Positions 22,283 to 36,184 of a DNA stretch of 64,000 bases are shown piece by piece. Both the position numbers and the translations under genes were made by a program. The notes below the pieces were generated by a model. The model was not told where the DNA came from. It worked only from the letters and a program-made list of their open reading frames with translations, and made no database searches. Positions within the stretch are counted from its first letter, which is position 1; the number at the start of each line of letters is the position of its first letter. Source of the stretch: Agelaius tricolor (taxonomy: Eukaryota > Chordata > Aves > Passeriformes > Icteridae); contig JALJCS010000002.1 of assembly GCA_023055355.1 (NCBI GenBank), forward strand, positions 77,581,001 to 77,645,000, written 5' to 3'.

Positions 22283-23444
22283 ATGCCAAAAGTAAGCTCA
22301 GAGATGTTGCAAAAGCTGGGGAAAAAGTCAAGGAGGAAGACACAACTTGGGAAAATATGGGGGACATGGTATGAACACTTGAAAATATCTAAAATCAAAA
22401 AAAAAAAAAAAATCTTCCCCATATGCCAGTAAGTGCAGGCACATGAGCAAAGCTTGCCCAAATTGATCCCTGCTGAAGGCTAAAAGAGAAAAGAAGGACT
22501 TACAAACAGGCTGGAATGGAGATATCATCAAAGGAATTGCAATTGGAGGAGAAAAAAAAGAAAAGTGGGAAATTTGGGCAATTTAGTGACTAGAAGAAAA
22601 TGGACCGGGATTATATCAGAGCAGTGCAAAAAACCAAAAGATGCCAAAATTAAGCCCACAGATGTTGCAAAAGCCGGGGAAAATGTCAAGGAAAAAGAGA
22701 AATCTTGGAGAGGAAGATATGAGGGACATGGTATGAACACTTGAAAAAATCTAAAATCAAAAAAAAAAAATCTTCCCCATATGCCAGTAAGTGCAGGCAC
22801 ATGTGCAAAGCTTGCCCAAATTGATCCCCGCTGAAGGCTAAAAGAGAAAAGAAGGACTTACAAACAGGCTGGAGCGGAGATATCATCAAAGGAATTGCAA
22901 TTGGAGGAGAAAAAAAAGAAAAGTGGGAAATTTGGGCAATTTAGTGACTAGAAGAAAATGGACCGGGATTATATCAGAGCAGTGCAAAAAACCAAAAGAT
23001 GCCAAAACTAAGCTCACAGACCTTGCAAAAGCTGGGGAAAAAGTCAAGAAGGAAGACACAACTTGGAGGGGAAGATTTAAAAGACATGGCATGGAGGCTT
23101 CAAAAGAAGAAAAAAAAAAAGGAAAAAATCTTTCCCAAAGTCCAAGCCATCAAAAGGCATGGCATGTCATCAAGTGCAGGGACATGCACCAAAGATTCCT
23201 CTCTTGGTCCCCATTGAAATCGCAAGATTCCGTTTCCCTTCCCGAAAGGAAATTTCATTTCCTTTCGGGAAGGAAACGGAATCTTGCGACCCTGGAAAGA
23301 AAGGCTTCCAAAGCCTCGGGAAAGGAGATAGGATCAAATGAAATGCGAGTGAAAAAAGAGGCAAAAAAGCCAGAAAATGGGGACTTGTCGTGTCTTCCAG
23401 AAATGGTCTGTGAGGAAAAGAGCTGCATTGCAAAGCACCAAAAG
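22283..23444 (+). repeat. Unit 20 (class 4, 1162 bp)
   Basis: Same genotype as units 6 and 14. Confidence 0.95.
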
Positions 23445-24599
23445 ATGCCAAAACTAAGCTCAGAGATGTTGCAAAAGCTGGGGAAAAAGTCCAGGAGGAA
23501 GACACAACTTGGGAAAATATGGGGGACATGGTATGAACACTTGAAAATATCTAAAATCAAAAAAAAAAAAAATCTTCCCCATATGCCAGTAAGTGCAGGC
23601 ACATGAGCAAAGCTTGCCCAAATTGATCCCTGCTGAAGGCTAAAAGAGAAAAGAAGGACTTACAAACAGGCTGGAATGGAGATATCATCAAAGGAATTGC
23701 AATTGGAGGAGAAAAAAAAGAAAAGTGGGAAATTTGGGCAATTTAGTGACTAGAAGAAAATGGACCGGGATTATATCAGAGCAGTGCAAAAAACCAAAAG
23801 ATGCCAAAATTAAGCCCACAGATGTTGCAAAAGCCGGGGAAAATGTCAAGGAAGAAGAGAAATCTTGGAGAGGAAGATATGAGGGACATGGGATGAACAC
23901 TTGAAAAAATCTAAAATCAAAAAAAAAAAATCTTCCCCATATGCCAGTAAGTGCAGGCACATGTGCAAAGCTTGCCCAAATTGATCCCCGCTGAAGGCTA
24001 AAAGAGAAAAGAAGGACTTACAAACAGGCTGGAGCGGAGATATCATCAAAGGAATTGCAATTGGAGGAGAAAAAAAAGTGGGAAATTTGGGCAATTTAGT
24101 GACTAGAAGAAAATGGACCGGGATTATATCAGAGCAGTGCAAAAAACCAAAAGATGCCAAAACTAAGCTCACAGACCTTGCAAAAGCTGGGGAAAAAGTC
24201 AAGAAGGAAGACACAACTTGGAGGGGAAGATTTAAAAGACATGGCATGGAGGCTTCAAAAGAAGAAAAAAAAAAAGGAAAAAATCTTTCCCAAAGTCCAA
24301 GCCATCAAAAGGCATGGCATGTCATCAAGTGCAGGGACATGCACCAAAGATTCCTCTCTTGGTCCCCATTGAAATCGCAAGATTCCGTTTCCCTTCCCGA
24401 AAGGAAATTTCATTTCCTTTCGGGAAGGAAACGGAATCTTGCGACCCTGGAAAGAAAGGCTTCCAAAGCCTCGGGAAAGGAGATAGGATCAAATGAAATG
24501 CGAGTGAAAAAAGAGGCAAAAAAGCCAGAAAATGGGGACTTGTCGTGTCTTCCAGAAATGGTCTGTGAGGAAAAGAGCTGCATTGCAAAGCACCAAAAG
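23445..24599 (+). repeat. Unit 21 (class 2, 1155 bp)
   Basis: Same genotype as unit 3. Confidence 0.95.
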
Positions 24600-25760
24600 A
24601 TGCCAAAAGTAAGCTCAGAGATGTTGCAAAAGCTGGGGAAAAAGTCAAGGAGGAAGACACAACTTGGGAAAATATGGGGGACATGGTATGAACACTTGAA
24701 AATATCTAAAATCAAAAAAAAAAAAAAATCTTCCCCATATGCCAGTAAGTGCAGGCACATGAGCAAAGCTTGCCCAAATTGATCCCTGCTGAAGGCTAAA
24801 AGAGAAAAGAAGGACTTACAAACAGGCTGGAACGGAGATATCATCAAAGGAATTGCAATTGGAGGAGAAAAAAAAGAAAAGTGGGAAATTTGGGCAATTT
24901 AGTGACTAGAAGAAAATGGACCGGGATTATATCAGAGCAGTGCAAAAAACCAAAAGATGCCAAAATTAAGCCCACAGATGTTGCAAAAGCCGGGGAAAAT
25001 GTCAAGGAAAAAGAGAAATCTTGGAGAGGAAGATATGAGGGACATGGTATGAACACTTGAAAAAATCTAAAATCAAAAAAAAAAAATCTTCCCCATATGC
25101 CAGTAAGTGCAGGCACATGTGCAAAGCTTGCCCAAATTGATCCCCGCTGAAGGCTAAAAGAGAAAAGAAGGACTTACAAACAGGCTGGAGCGGAGATATC
25201 ATCAAAGGAATTGCAATTGGAGGAGAAAAAAAAGAAAAGTGGGAAATTTGGGCAATTTAGTGACTAGAAGAAAATGGACCGGGATTATATCAGAGCAGTG
25301 CAAAAAACCAAAAGATGCCAAAACTAAGCTCACAGACCTTGCAAAAGCTGGGGAAAAAGTCAAGAAGGAAGACACAACTTGGAGGGGAAGATTTAAAAGA
25401 CATGGCATGGAGGCTTCAAAAGAAGAAAAAAAAAAAGGAAAAAATCTTTCCCAAAGTCCAAGCCATCAAAAGGCATGGCATGTCATCAAGTGCAGGGACA
25501 TGCACCAAAGATTCCTCTCTTGGTCCCCATTGAAATCGCAAGATTCCGTTTCCCTTCCCGAAAGGAAATTTCATTTCCTTTCGGGAAGGAAACGGAATCT
25601 TGCGACCCTGGAAAGAAAGGCTTCCAAAGCCTCGGGAAAGGAGATAGGATCAAATGAAATGCGAGTGAAAAAAGAGGCAAAAAAGCCAGAAAATGGGGAC
25701 TTGTCGTGTCTTCCAGAAATGGTCTGTGAGGAAAAGAGCTGCATTGCAAAGCACCAAAAG
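24600..25760 (+). repeat. Unit 22 (class 8 variant, 1161 bp)
   Basis: Like unit 16 but aacgg in A together with ccctgc, and gatcaaatg in C. Confidence 0.95.
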
Positions 25761-26922
25761 ATGCCAAAAGTAAGCTCAGAGATGTTGCAAAAGCTGGGGA
25801 AAAAGTCAAGGAGGAAGACACAACTTGGGAAAATATGGGGGACATGGTATGAACACTTGAAAATATCTAAAATCAAAAAAAAAAAAAAAATCTTCCCCAT
25901 ATGCCAGTAAGTGCAGGCACATGAGCAAAGCTTGCCCAAATTGATCCCTGCTGAAGGCTAAAAGAGAAAAGAAGGACTTACAAACAGGCTGGAATGGAGA
26001 TATCATCAAAGGAATTGCAATTGGAGGAGAAAAAAAAGAAAAGTGGGAAATTTGGGCAATTTAGTGACTAGAAGAAAATGGACCGGGATTATATCAGAGC
26101 AGTGCAAAAAACCAAAAGATGCCAAAATTAAGCCCACAGATGTTGCAAAAGCCGGGGAAAATGTCAAGGAAAAAGAGAAATCTTGGAGAGGAAGATATGA
26201 GGGACATGGTATGAACACTTGAAAAAATCTAAAATCAAAAAAAAAAAATCTTCCCCATATGCCAGTAAGTGCAGGCACATGTGCAAAGCTTGCCCAAATT
26301 GATCCCCGCTGAAGGCTAAAAGAGAAAAGAAGGACTTACAAACAGGCTGGAGCGGAGATATCATCAAAGGAATTGCAATTGGAGGAGAAAAAAAAGAAAA
26401 GTGGGAAATTTGGGCAATTTAGTGACTAGAAGAAAATGGACCGGGATTATATCAGAGCAGTGCAAAAAACCAAAAGATGCCAAAACTAAGCTCACAGACC
26501 TTGCAAAAGCTGGGGAAAAAGTCAAGAAGGAAGACACAACTTGGAGGGGAAGATTTAAAAGACATGGCATGGAGGCTTCAAAAGAAGAAAAAAAAAAAGG
26601 AAAAAATCTTTCCCAAAGTCCAAGCCATCAAAAGGCATGGCATGTCATCAAGTGCAGGGACATGCACCAAAGATTCCTCTCTTGGTCCCCATTGAAATCG
26701 CAAGATTCCGTTTCCCTTCCCGAAAGGAAATTTCATTTCCTTTCGGGAAGGAAACGGAATCTTGCGACCCTGGAAAGAAAGGCTTCCAAAGCCTCGGGAA
26801 AGGAGATAGGATCAAATGAAATGCGAGTGAAAAAAGAGGCAAAAAAGCCAGAAAATGGGGACTTGTCGTGTCTTCCAGAAATGGTCTGTGAGGAAAAGAG
26901 CTGCATTGCAAAGCACCAAAAG
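25761..26922 (+). repeat. Unit 23 (class 4, 1162 bp)
   Basis: Same genotype as unit 20, three units (3478 bp) earlier. Confidence 0.95.
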
Positions 26923-28077
26923 ATGCCAAAACTAAGCTCAGAGATGTTGCAAAAGCTGGGGAAAAAGTCCAGGAGGAAGACACAACTTGGGAAAATATGG
27001 GGGACATGGTATGAACACTTGAAAATATCTAAAATCAAAAAAAAAAAAAATCTTCCCCATATGCCAGTAAGTGCAGGCACATGAGCAAAGCTTGCCCAAA
27101 TTGATCCCTGCTGAAGGCTAAAAGAGAAAAGAAGGACTTACAAACAGGCTGGAATGGAGATATCATCAAAGGAATTGCAATTGGAGGAGAAAAAAAAGAA
27201 AAGTGGGAAATTTGGGCAATTTAGTGACTAGAAGAAAATGGACCGGGATTATATCAGAGCAGTGCAAAAAACCAAAAGATGCCAAAATTAAGCCCACAGA
27301 TGTTGCAAAAGCCGGGGAAAATGTCAAGGAAGAAGAGAAATCTTGGAGAGGAAGATATGAGGGACATGGGATGAACACTTGAAAAAATCTAAAATCAAAA
27401 AAAAAAAATCTTCCCCATATGCCAGTAAGTGCAGGCACATGTGCAAAGCTTGCCCAAATTGATCCCCGCTGAAGGCTAAAAGAGAAAAGAAGGACTTACA
27501 AACAGGCTGGAGCGGAGATATCATCAAAGGAATTGCAATTGGAGGAGAAAAAAAAGTGGGAAATTTGGGCAATTTAGTGACTAGAAGAAAATGGACCGGG
27601 ATTATATCAGAGCAGTGCAAAAAACCAAAAGATGCCAAAACTAAGCTCACAGACCTTGCAAAAGCTGGGGAAAAAGTCAAGAAGGAAGACACAACTTGGA
27701 GGGGAAGATTTAAAAGACATGGCATGGAGGCTTCAAAAGAAGAAAAAAAAAAAGGAAAAAATCTTTCCCAAAGTCCAAGCCATCAAAAGGCATGGCATGT
27801 CATCAAGTGCAGGGACATGCACCAAAGATTCCTCTCTTGGTCCCCATTGAAATCGCAAGATTCCGTTTCCCTTCCCGAAAGGAAATTTCATTTCCTTTCG
27901 GGAAGGAAACGGAATCTTGCGACCCTGGAAAGAAAGGCTTCCAAAGCCTCGGGAAAGGAGATAGGATCAAATGAAATGCGAGTGAAAAAAGAGGCAAAAA
28001 AGCCAGAAAATGGGGACTTGTCGTGTCTTCCAGAAATGGTCTGTGAGGAAAAGAGCTGCATTGCAAAGCACCAAAAG
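26923..28077 (+). repeat. Unit 24 (class 2, 1155 bp)
   Basis: Same genotype as unit 21, three units earlier. Confidence 0.95.
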
Positions 28078-29233
28078 ATGCCAAAAGTAAGCTCAGAGAT
28101 GTTGCAAAAGCTGGGGAAAAAGTCAAGGAGGAAGACACAACTTGGGAAAATATGGGGGACATGGTATGAACACTTGAAAATATCTAAAATCAAAAAAAAA
28201 AAAAAATCTTCCCCATATGCCAGTAAGTGCAGGCACATGAGCAAAGCTTGCCCAAATTGATCCCTGCTGAAGGCTAAAAGAGAAAAGAAGGACTTACAAA
28301 CAGGCTGGAATGGAGATATCATCAAAGGAATTGCAATTGGAGGAGAAAAAAAAGAAAAGTGGGAAATTTGGGCAATTTAGTGACTAGAAGAAAATGGACC
28401 GGGATTATATCAGAGCAGTGCAAAAAACCAAAAGATGCCAAAATTAAGCCCACAGATGTTGCAAAAGCCGGGGAAAATGTCAAGGAAGAAGAGAAATCTT
28501 GGAGAGGAAGATATGAGGGACATGGTATGAACACTTGAAAAAATCTAAAATCAAAAAAAAAAAATCTTCCCCATATGCCAGTAAGTGCAGGCACATGTGC
28601 AAAGCTTGCCCAAATTGATCCCCGCTGAAGGCTAAAAGAGAAAAGAAGGACTTACAAACAGGCTGGAGCGGAGATATCATCAAAGGAATTGCAATTGGAG
28701 GAGAAAAAAAAGTGGGAAATTTGGGCAATTTAGTGACTAGAAGAAAATGGACCGGGATTATATCAGAGCAGTGCAAAAAACCAAAAGATGCCAAAACTAA
28801 GCTCACAGACCTTGCAAAAGCTGGGGAAAAAGTCAAGAAGGAAGACACAACTTGGAGGGGAAGATTTAAAAGACATGGCATGGAGGCTTCAAAAGAAGAA
28901 AAAAAAAAAGGAAAAAATCTTTCCCAAAGTCCAAGCCATCAAAAGGCATGGCATGTCATCAAGTGCAGGGACATGCACCAAAGATTCCTCTCTTGGTCCC
29001 CATTGAAATCGCAAGATTCCGTTTCCCTTCCCGAAAGGAAATTTCATTTCCTTTCGGGAAGGAAACGGAATCTTGCGACCCTGGAAAGAAAGGCTTCCAA
29101 AGCCTCGGGAAAGGAGATAGGATCAAATGAAATGCGAGTGAAAAAAGAGGCAAAAAAGCCAGAAAATGGGGACTTGTCGTGTCTTCCAGAAATGGTCTGT
29201 GAGGAAAAGAGCTGCATTGCAAAGCACCAAAAG
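28078..29233 (+). repeat. Unit 25 (class 8, aagaag and d5, 1156 bp)
   Basis: A as in unit 16 (run 15, atgagc, ccctgc, aatgg). B: aagaag, ggtatg, d5. Recurs as unit 44. Confidence 0.95.
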
Positions 29234-30392
29234 ATGCCAAAAGTAAGCTCAGAGATGTTGCAAAAGCTGGGGAAAAAGTCAAGGAGGAAGACACAACTTG
29301 GGAAAATATGGGGGACATGGTATGAACACTTGAAAATATCTAAAATCAAAAAAAAAAAAATCTTCCCCATATGCCAGTAAGTGCAGGCACATGTGCAAAG
29401 CTTGCCCAAATTGATCCCCGCTGAAGGCTAAAAGAGAAAAGAAGGACTTACAAACAGGCTGGAACGGAGATATCATCAAAGGAATTGCAATTGGAGGAGA
29501 AAAAAAAGAAAAGTGGGAAATTTGGGCAATTTAGTGACTAGAAGAAAATGGACCGGGATTATATCAGAGCAGTGCAAAAAACCAAAAGATGCCAAAATTA
29601 AGCCCACAGATGTTGCAAAAGCCGGGGAAAATGTCAAGGAAAAAGAGAAATCTTGGAGAGGAAGATATGAGGGACATGGTATGAACACTTGAAAAAATCT
29701 AAAATCAAAAAAAAAAAATCTTCCCCATATGCCAGTAAGTGCAGGCACATGTGCAAAGCTTGCCCAAATTGATCCCCGCTGAAGGCTAAAAGAGAAAAGA
29801 AGGACTTACAAACAGGCTGGAGCGGAGATATCATCAAAGGAATTGCAATTGGAGGAGAAAAAAAAGAAAAGTGGGAAATTTGGGCAATTTAGTGACTAGA
29901 AGAAAATGGACCGGGATTATATCAGAGCAGTGCAAAAAACCAAAAGATGCCAAAACTAAGCTCACAGACCTTGCAAAAGCTGGGGAAAAAGTCAAGAAGG
30001 AAGACACAACTTGGAGGGGAAGATTTAAAAGACATGGCATGGAGGCTTCAAAAGAAGAAAAAAAAAAAGGAAAAAATCTTTCCCAAAGTCCAAGCCATCA
30101 AAAGGCATGGCATGTCATCAAGTGCAGGGACATGCACCAAAGATTCCTCTCTTGGTCCCCATTGAAATCGCAAGATTCCGTTTCCCTTCCCGAAAGGAAA
30201 TTTCATTTCCTTTCGGGAAGGAAACGGAATCTTGCGACCCTGGAAAGAAAGGCTTCCAAAGCCTCGGGAAAGGAGATAGGATCAAATGAAATGCGAGTGA
30301 AAAAAGAGGCAAAAAAGCCAGAAAATGGGGACTTGTCGTGTCTTCCAGAAATGGTCTATGAGGAAAAGAGCTGCATTGCAAAGCACCAAAAG
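29234..30392 (+). repeat. Unit 26 (class 6, 1159 bp)
   Basis: Same as unit 18, with a private G-to-A change at 30358 in monomer C (ggtctatg). Confidence 0.95.
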
Positions 30393-31552
30393 ATGCCAAA
30401 ACTAAGCTCAGAGATGTTGCAAAAGCTGGGGAAAAAGTCCAGGAGGAAGACACAACTTGGGAAAATATGGGGGACATGGTATGAACACTTGAAAATATCT
30501 AAAATCAAAAAAAAAAAAAATCTTCCCCATATGCCAGTAAGTGCAGGCACATGAGCAAAGCTTGCCCAAATTGATCCCTGCTGAAGGCTAAAAGAGAAAA
30601 GAAGGACTTACAAACAGGCTGGAATGGAGATATCATCAAAGGAATTGCAATTGGAGGAGAAAAAAAAGAAAAGTGGGAAATTTGGGCAATTTAGTGACTA
30701 GAAGAAAATGGACCGGGATTATATCAGAGCAGTGCAAAAAACCAAAAGATGCCAAAATTAAGCCCACAGATGTTGCAAAAGCCGGGGAAAATGTCAAGGA
30801 AGAAGAGAAATCTTGGAGAGGAAGATATGAGGGACATGGTATGAACACTTGAAAAAATCTAAAATCAAAAAAAAAAAATCTTCCCCATATGCCAGTAAGT
30901 GCAGGCACATGTGCAAAGCTTGCCCAAATTGATCCCCGCTGAAGGCTAAAAGAGAAAAGAAGGACTTACAAACAGGCTGGAGCGGAGATATCATCAAAGG
31001 AATTGCAATTGGAGGAGAAAAAAAAGAAAAGTGGGAAATTTGGGCAATTTAGTGACTAGAAGAAAATGGACCGGGATTATATCAGAGCAGTGCAAAAAAC
31101 CAAAAGATGCCAAAACTAAGCTCACAGACCTTGCAAAAGCTGGGGAAAAAGTCAAGAAGGAAGACACAACTTGGAGGGGAAGATTTAAAAGACATGGCAT
31201 GGAGGCTTCAAAAGAAGAAAAAAAAAAAGGAAAAAATCTTTCCCAAAGTCCAAGCCATCAAAAGGCATGGCATGTCATCAAGTGCAGGGACATGCACCAA
31301 AGATTCCTCTCTTGGTCCCCATTGAAATCGCAAGATTCCGTTTCCCTTCCCGAAAGGAAATTTCATTTCCTTTCGGGAAGGAAACGGAATCTTGCGACCC
31401 TGGAAAGAAAGGCTTCCAAAGCCTCGGGAAAGGAGATAGGATCAAATGAAATGCGAGTGAAAAAAGAGGCAAAAAAGCCAGAAAATGGGGACTTGTCGTG
31501 TCTTCCAGAAATGGTCTGTGAGGAAAAGAGCTGCATTGCAAAGCACCAAAAG
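30393..31552 (+). repeat. Unit 27 (class 7, 1160 bp)
   Basis: Like unit 19 but gatcaaatg in C. Confidence 0.95.
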
Positions 31553-32707
31553 ATGCCAAAAGTAAGCTCAGAGATGTTGCAAAAGCTGGGGAAAAAGTCA
31601 AGGAGGAAGACACAACTTGGGAAAATATGGGGGACATGGTATGAACACTGGAAAAAATCTAAAATCAAAAAAAAAAAAAATCTTCCCCATATGCCAGTAA
31701 GTGCAGGCACATGTGCAAAGCTTGCCCAAATTGATCCCCGCTGAAGGCTAAAAGAGAAAAGAAGGACTTACAAACAGGCTGGAACGGAGATATCATCAAA
31801 GGAATTGCAATTGGAGGAGAAAAAAAAGAAAAGTGGGAAATTTGGGCAATTTAGTGACTAGAAGAAAATGGACCGGGATTATATCAGAGCAGTGCAAAAA
31901 ACCAAAAGATGCCAAAATTAAGCCCACAGATGTTGCAAAAGCCGGGGAAAATGTCAAGGAAAAAGAGAAATCTTGGAGAGGAAGATATGAGGGACATGGT
32001 ATGAACACTTGAAAAAATCTAAAATCAAAAAAAAAAAATCTTCCCCATATGCCAGTAAGTGCAGGCACATGTGCAAAGCTTGCCCAAATTGATCCCCGCT
32101 GAAGGCTAAAAGAGAAAAGAAGGACTTACAAACAGGCTGGAGCGGAGATATCATCAAAGGAATTGCAATTGGAGGAGAAAAAAAAGTGGGAAATTTGGGC
32201 AATTTAGTGACTAGAAGAAAATGGACCGGGATTATATCAGAGCAGTGCAAAAAACCAAAAGATGCCAAAACTAAGCTCACAGACCTTGCAAAAGCTGGGG
32301 AAAAAGTCAAGAAGGAAGACACAACTTGGAGGGGAAGATTTAAAAGACATGGCATGGAGGCTTCAAAAGAAGAAAAAAAAAAAGGAAAAAATCTTTCCCA
32401 AAGTCCAAGCCATCAAAAGGCATGGCATGTCATCAAGTGCAGGGACATGCACCAAAGATTCCTCTCTTGGTCCCCATTGAAATCGCAAGATTCCGTTTCC
32501 CTTCCCGAAAGGAAATTTCATTTCCTTTCGGGAAGGAAACGGAATCTTGCGACCCTGGAAAGAAAGGCTTCCAAAGCCTCGGGAAAGGAGATAGGATCAA
32601 ATGAAATGCGAGTGAAAAAAGAGGCAAAAAAGCCAGAAAATGGGGACTTGTCGTGTCTTCCAGAAATGGTCTGTGAGGAAAAGAGCTGCATTGCAAAGCA
32701 CCAAAAG
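31553..32707 (+). repeat. Unit 28 (class 3, 1155 bp)
   Basis: Like unit 5 (ctggaaaaaatc) but gatcaaatg in C. Confidence 0.95.
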
Positions 32708-33869
32708 ATGCCAAAAGTAAGCTCAGAGATGTTGCAAAAGCTGGGGAAAAAGTCAAGGAGGAAGACACAACTTGGGAAAATATGGGGGACATGGTATGAA
32801 CACTTGAAAATATCTAAAATCAAAAAAAAAAAAAAAATCTTCCCCATATGCCAGTAAGTGCAGGCACATGAGCAAAGCTTGCCCAAATTGATCCCTGCTG
32901 AAGGCTAAAAGAGAAAAGAAGGACTTACAAACAGGCTGGAATGGAGATATCATCAAAGGAATTGCAATTGGAGGAGAAAAAAAAGAAAAGTGGGAAATTT
33001 GGGCAATTTAGTGACTAGAAGAAAATGGACCGGGATTATATCAGAGCAGTGCAAAAAACCAAAAGATGCCAAAATTAAGCCCACAGATGTTGCAAAAGCC
33101 GGGGAAAATGTCAAGGAAAAAGAGAAATCTTGGAGAGGAAGATATGAGGGACATGGTATGAACACTTGAAAAAATCTAAAATCAAAAAAAAAAAATCTTC
33201 CCCATATGCCAGTAAGTGCAGGCACATGTGCAAAGCTTGCCCAAATTGATCCCCGCTGAAGGCTAAAAGAGAAAAGAAGGACTTACAAACAGGCTGGAGC
33301 GGAGATATCATCAAAGGAATTGCAATTGGAGGAGAAAAAAAAGAAAAGTGGGAAATTTGGGCAATTTAGTGACTAGAAGAAAATGGACCGGGATTATATC
33401 AGAGCAGTGCAAAAAACCAAAAGATGCCAAAACTAAGCTCACAGACCTTGCAAAAGCTGGGGAAAAAGTCAAGAAGGAAGACACAACTTGGAGGGGAAGA
33501 TTTAAAAGACATGGCATGGAGGCTTCAAAAGAAGAAAAAAAAAAAGGAAAAAATCTTTCCCAAAGTCCAAGCCATCAAAAGGCATGGCATGTCATCAAGT
33601 GCAGGGACATGCACCAAAGATTCCTCTCTTGGTCCCCATTGAAATCGCAAGATTCCGTTTCCCTTCCCGAAAGGAAATTTCATTTCCTTTCGGGAAGGAA
33701 ACGGAATCTTGCGACCCTGGAAAGAAAGGCTTCCAAAGCCTCGGGAAAGGAGATAGGATCAAATGAAATGCGAGTGAAAAAAGAGGCAAAAAAGCCAGAA
33801 AATGGGGACTTGTCGTGTCTTCCAGAAATGGTCTGTGAGGAAAAGAGCTGCATTGCAAAGCACCAAAAG
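32708..33869 (+). repeat. Unit 29 (class 4, 1162 bp)
   Basis: Same genotype as unit 6. Confidence 0.95.
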
Positions 33870-35025
33870 ATGCCAAAAGTAAGCTCAGAGATGTTGCAAA
33901 AGCTGGGGAAAAAGTCAAGGAGGAAGACACAACTTGGGAAAATATGGGGGACATGGTATGAACACTGGAAAAAATCTAAAATCAAAAAAAAAAAAAATCT
34001 TCCCCATATGCCAGTAAGTGCAGGCACATGTGCAAAGCTTGCCCAAATTGATCCCCGCTGAAGGCTAAAAGAGAAAAGAAGGACTTACAAACAGGCTGGA
34101 ACGGAGATATCATCAAAGGAATTGCAATTGGAGGAGAAAAAAAAGAAAAGTGGGAAATTTGGGCAATTTAGTGACTAGAAGAAAATGGACCGGGATTATA
34201 TCAGAGCAGTGCAAAAAACCAAAAGATGCCAAAATTAAGCCCACAGATGTTGCAAAAGCCGGGGAAAATGTCAAGGAAGAAGAGAAATCTTGGAGAGGAA
34301 GATATGAGGGACATGGGATGAACACTTGAAAAAATCTAAAATCAAAAAAAAAAAAATCTTCCCCATATGCCAGTAAGTGCAGGCACATGTGCAAAGCTTG
34401 CCCAAATTGATCCCCGCTGAAGGCTAAAAGAGAAAAGAAGGACTTACAAACAGGCTGGAGCGGAGATATCATCAAAGGAATTGCAATTGGAGGAGAAAAA
34501 AAAGTGGGAAATTTGGGCAATTTAGTGACTAGAAGAAAATGGACCGGGATTATATCAGAGCAGTGCAAAAAACCAAAAGATGCCAAAACTAAGCTCACAG
34601 ACCTTGCAAAAGCTGGGGAAAAAGTCAAGAAGGAAGACACAACTTGGAGGGGAAGATTTAAAAGACATGGCATGGAGGCTTCAAAAGAAGAAAAAAAAAA
34701 AGGAAAAAATCTTTCCCAAAGTCCAAGCCATCAAAAGGCATGGCATGTCATCAAGTGCAGGGACATGCACCAAAGATTCCTCTCTTGGTCCCCATTGAAA
34801 TCGCAAGATTCCGTTTCCCTTCCCGAAAGGAAATTTCATTTCCTTTCGGGAAGGAAACGGAATCTTGCGACCCTGGAAAGAAAGGCTTCCAAAGCCTCGG
34901 GAAAGGAGATAGGATCAAATGAAATGCGAGTGAAAAAAGAGGCAAAAAAGCCAGAAAATGGGGACTTGTCGTGTCTTCCAGAAATGGTCTGTGAGGAAAA
35001 GAGCTGCATTGCAAAGCACCAAAAG
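33870..35025 (+). repeat. Unit 30 (class 3 A with class 5 B, 1156 bp)
   Basis: A: ctggaaaaaatc, run 14, atgtgc, ccccgc, aacgg. B: aagaag, gggatg, run 13, d5. The unit is unique in this window and looks like an exchange between class 3 and class 5 inside the unit. Confidence 0.95.
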
Positions 35026-36184
35026 ATGCCAAAAGTAAGCTCAGAGATGTTGCAAAAGCTGGGGAAAAAGTCAAGGAGGAAGACACAACTTGGGAAAATA
35101 TGGGGGACATGGTATGAACACTTGAAAATATCTAAAATCAAAAAAAAAAAAATCTTCCCCATATGCCAGTAAGTGCAGGCACATGTGCAAAGCTTGCCCA
35201 AATTGATCCCCGCTGAAGGCTAAAAGAGAAAAGAAGGACTTACAAACAGGCTGGAACGGAGATATCATCAAAGGAATTGCAATTGGAGGAGAAAAAAAAG
35301 AAAAGTGGGAAATTTGGGCAATTTAGTGACTAGAAGAAAATGGACCGGGATTATATCAGAGCAGTGCAAAAAACCAAAAGATGCCAAAATTAAGCCCACA
35401 GATGTTGCAAAAGCCGGGGAAAATGTCAAGGAAAAAGAGAAATCTTGGAGAGGAAGATATGAGGGACATGGTATGAACACTTGAAAAAATCTAAAATCAA
35501 AAAAAAAAAATCTTCCCCATATGCCAGTAAGTGCAGGCACATGTGCAAAGCTTGCCCAAATTGATCCCCGCTGAAGGCTAAAAGAGAAAAGAAGGACTTA
35601 CAAACAGGCTGGAGCGGAGATATCATCAAAGGAATTGCAATTGGAGGAGAAAAAAAAGAAAAGTGGGAAATTTGGGCAATTTAGTGACTAGAAGAAAATG
35701 GACCGGGATTATATCAGAGCAGTGCAAAAAACCAAAAGATGCCAAAACTAAGCTCACAGACCTTGCAAAAGCTGGGGAAAAAGTCAAGAAGGAAGACACA
35801 ACTTGGAGGGGAAGATTTAAAAGACATGGCATGGAGGCTTCAAAAGAAGAAAAAAAAAAAGGAAAAAATCTTTCCCAAAGTCCAAGCCATCAAAAGGCAT
35901 GGCATGTCATCAAGTGCAGGGACATGCACCAAAGATTCCTCTCTTGGTCCCCATTGAAATCGCAAGATTCCGTTTCCCTTCCCGAAAGGAAATTTCATTT
36001 CCTTTCGGGAAGGAAACGGAATCTTGCGACCCTGGAAAGAAAGGCTTCCAAAGCCTCGGGAAAGGAGATAGGATCAAATGAAATGCGAGTGAAAAAAGAG
36101 GCAAAAAAGCCAGAAAATGGGGACTTGTCGTGTCTTCCAGAAATGGTCTGTGAGGAAAAGAGCTGCATTGCAAAGCACCAAAAG
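35026..36184 (+). repeat. Unit 31 (class 6, 1159 bp)
   Basis: Same genotype as unit 26 without its private change; five units (5792 bp) later. Confidence 0.95.

Larger units (their letters stand above)
28078..33869 (+). repeat. Five-unit block, copy 1 (units 25-29)
   Basis: The haplotype series of lengths 1156, 1159, 1160, 1155 and 1162 returns at 50081-55872, shifted by 22003 bp or 19 units. Differences are a private A at 30358 in this copy and A at 55863 in the other. Confidence 0.85.
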
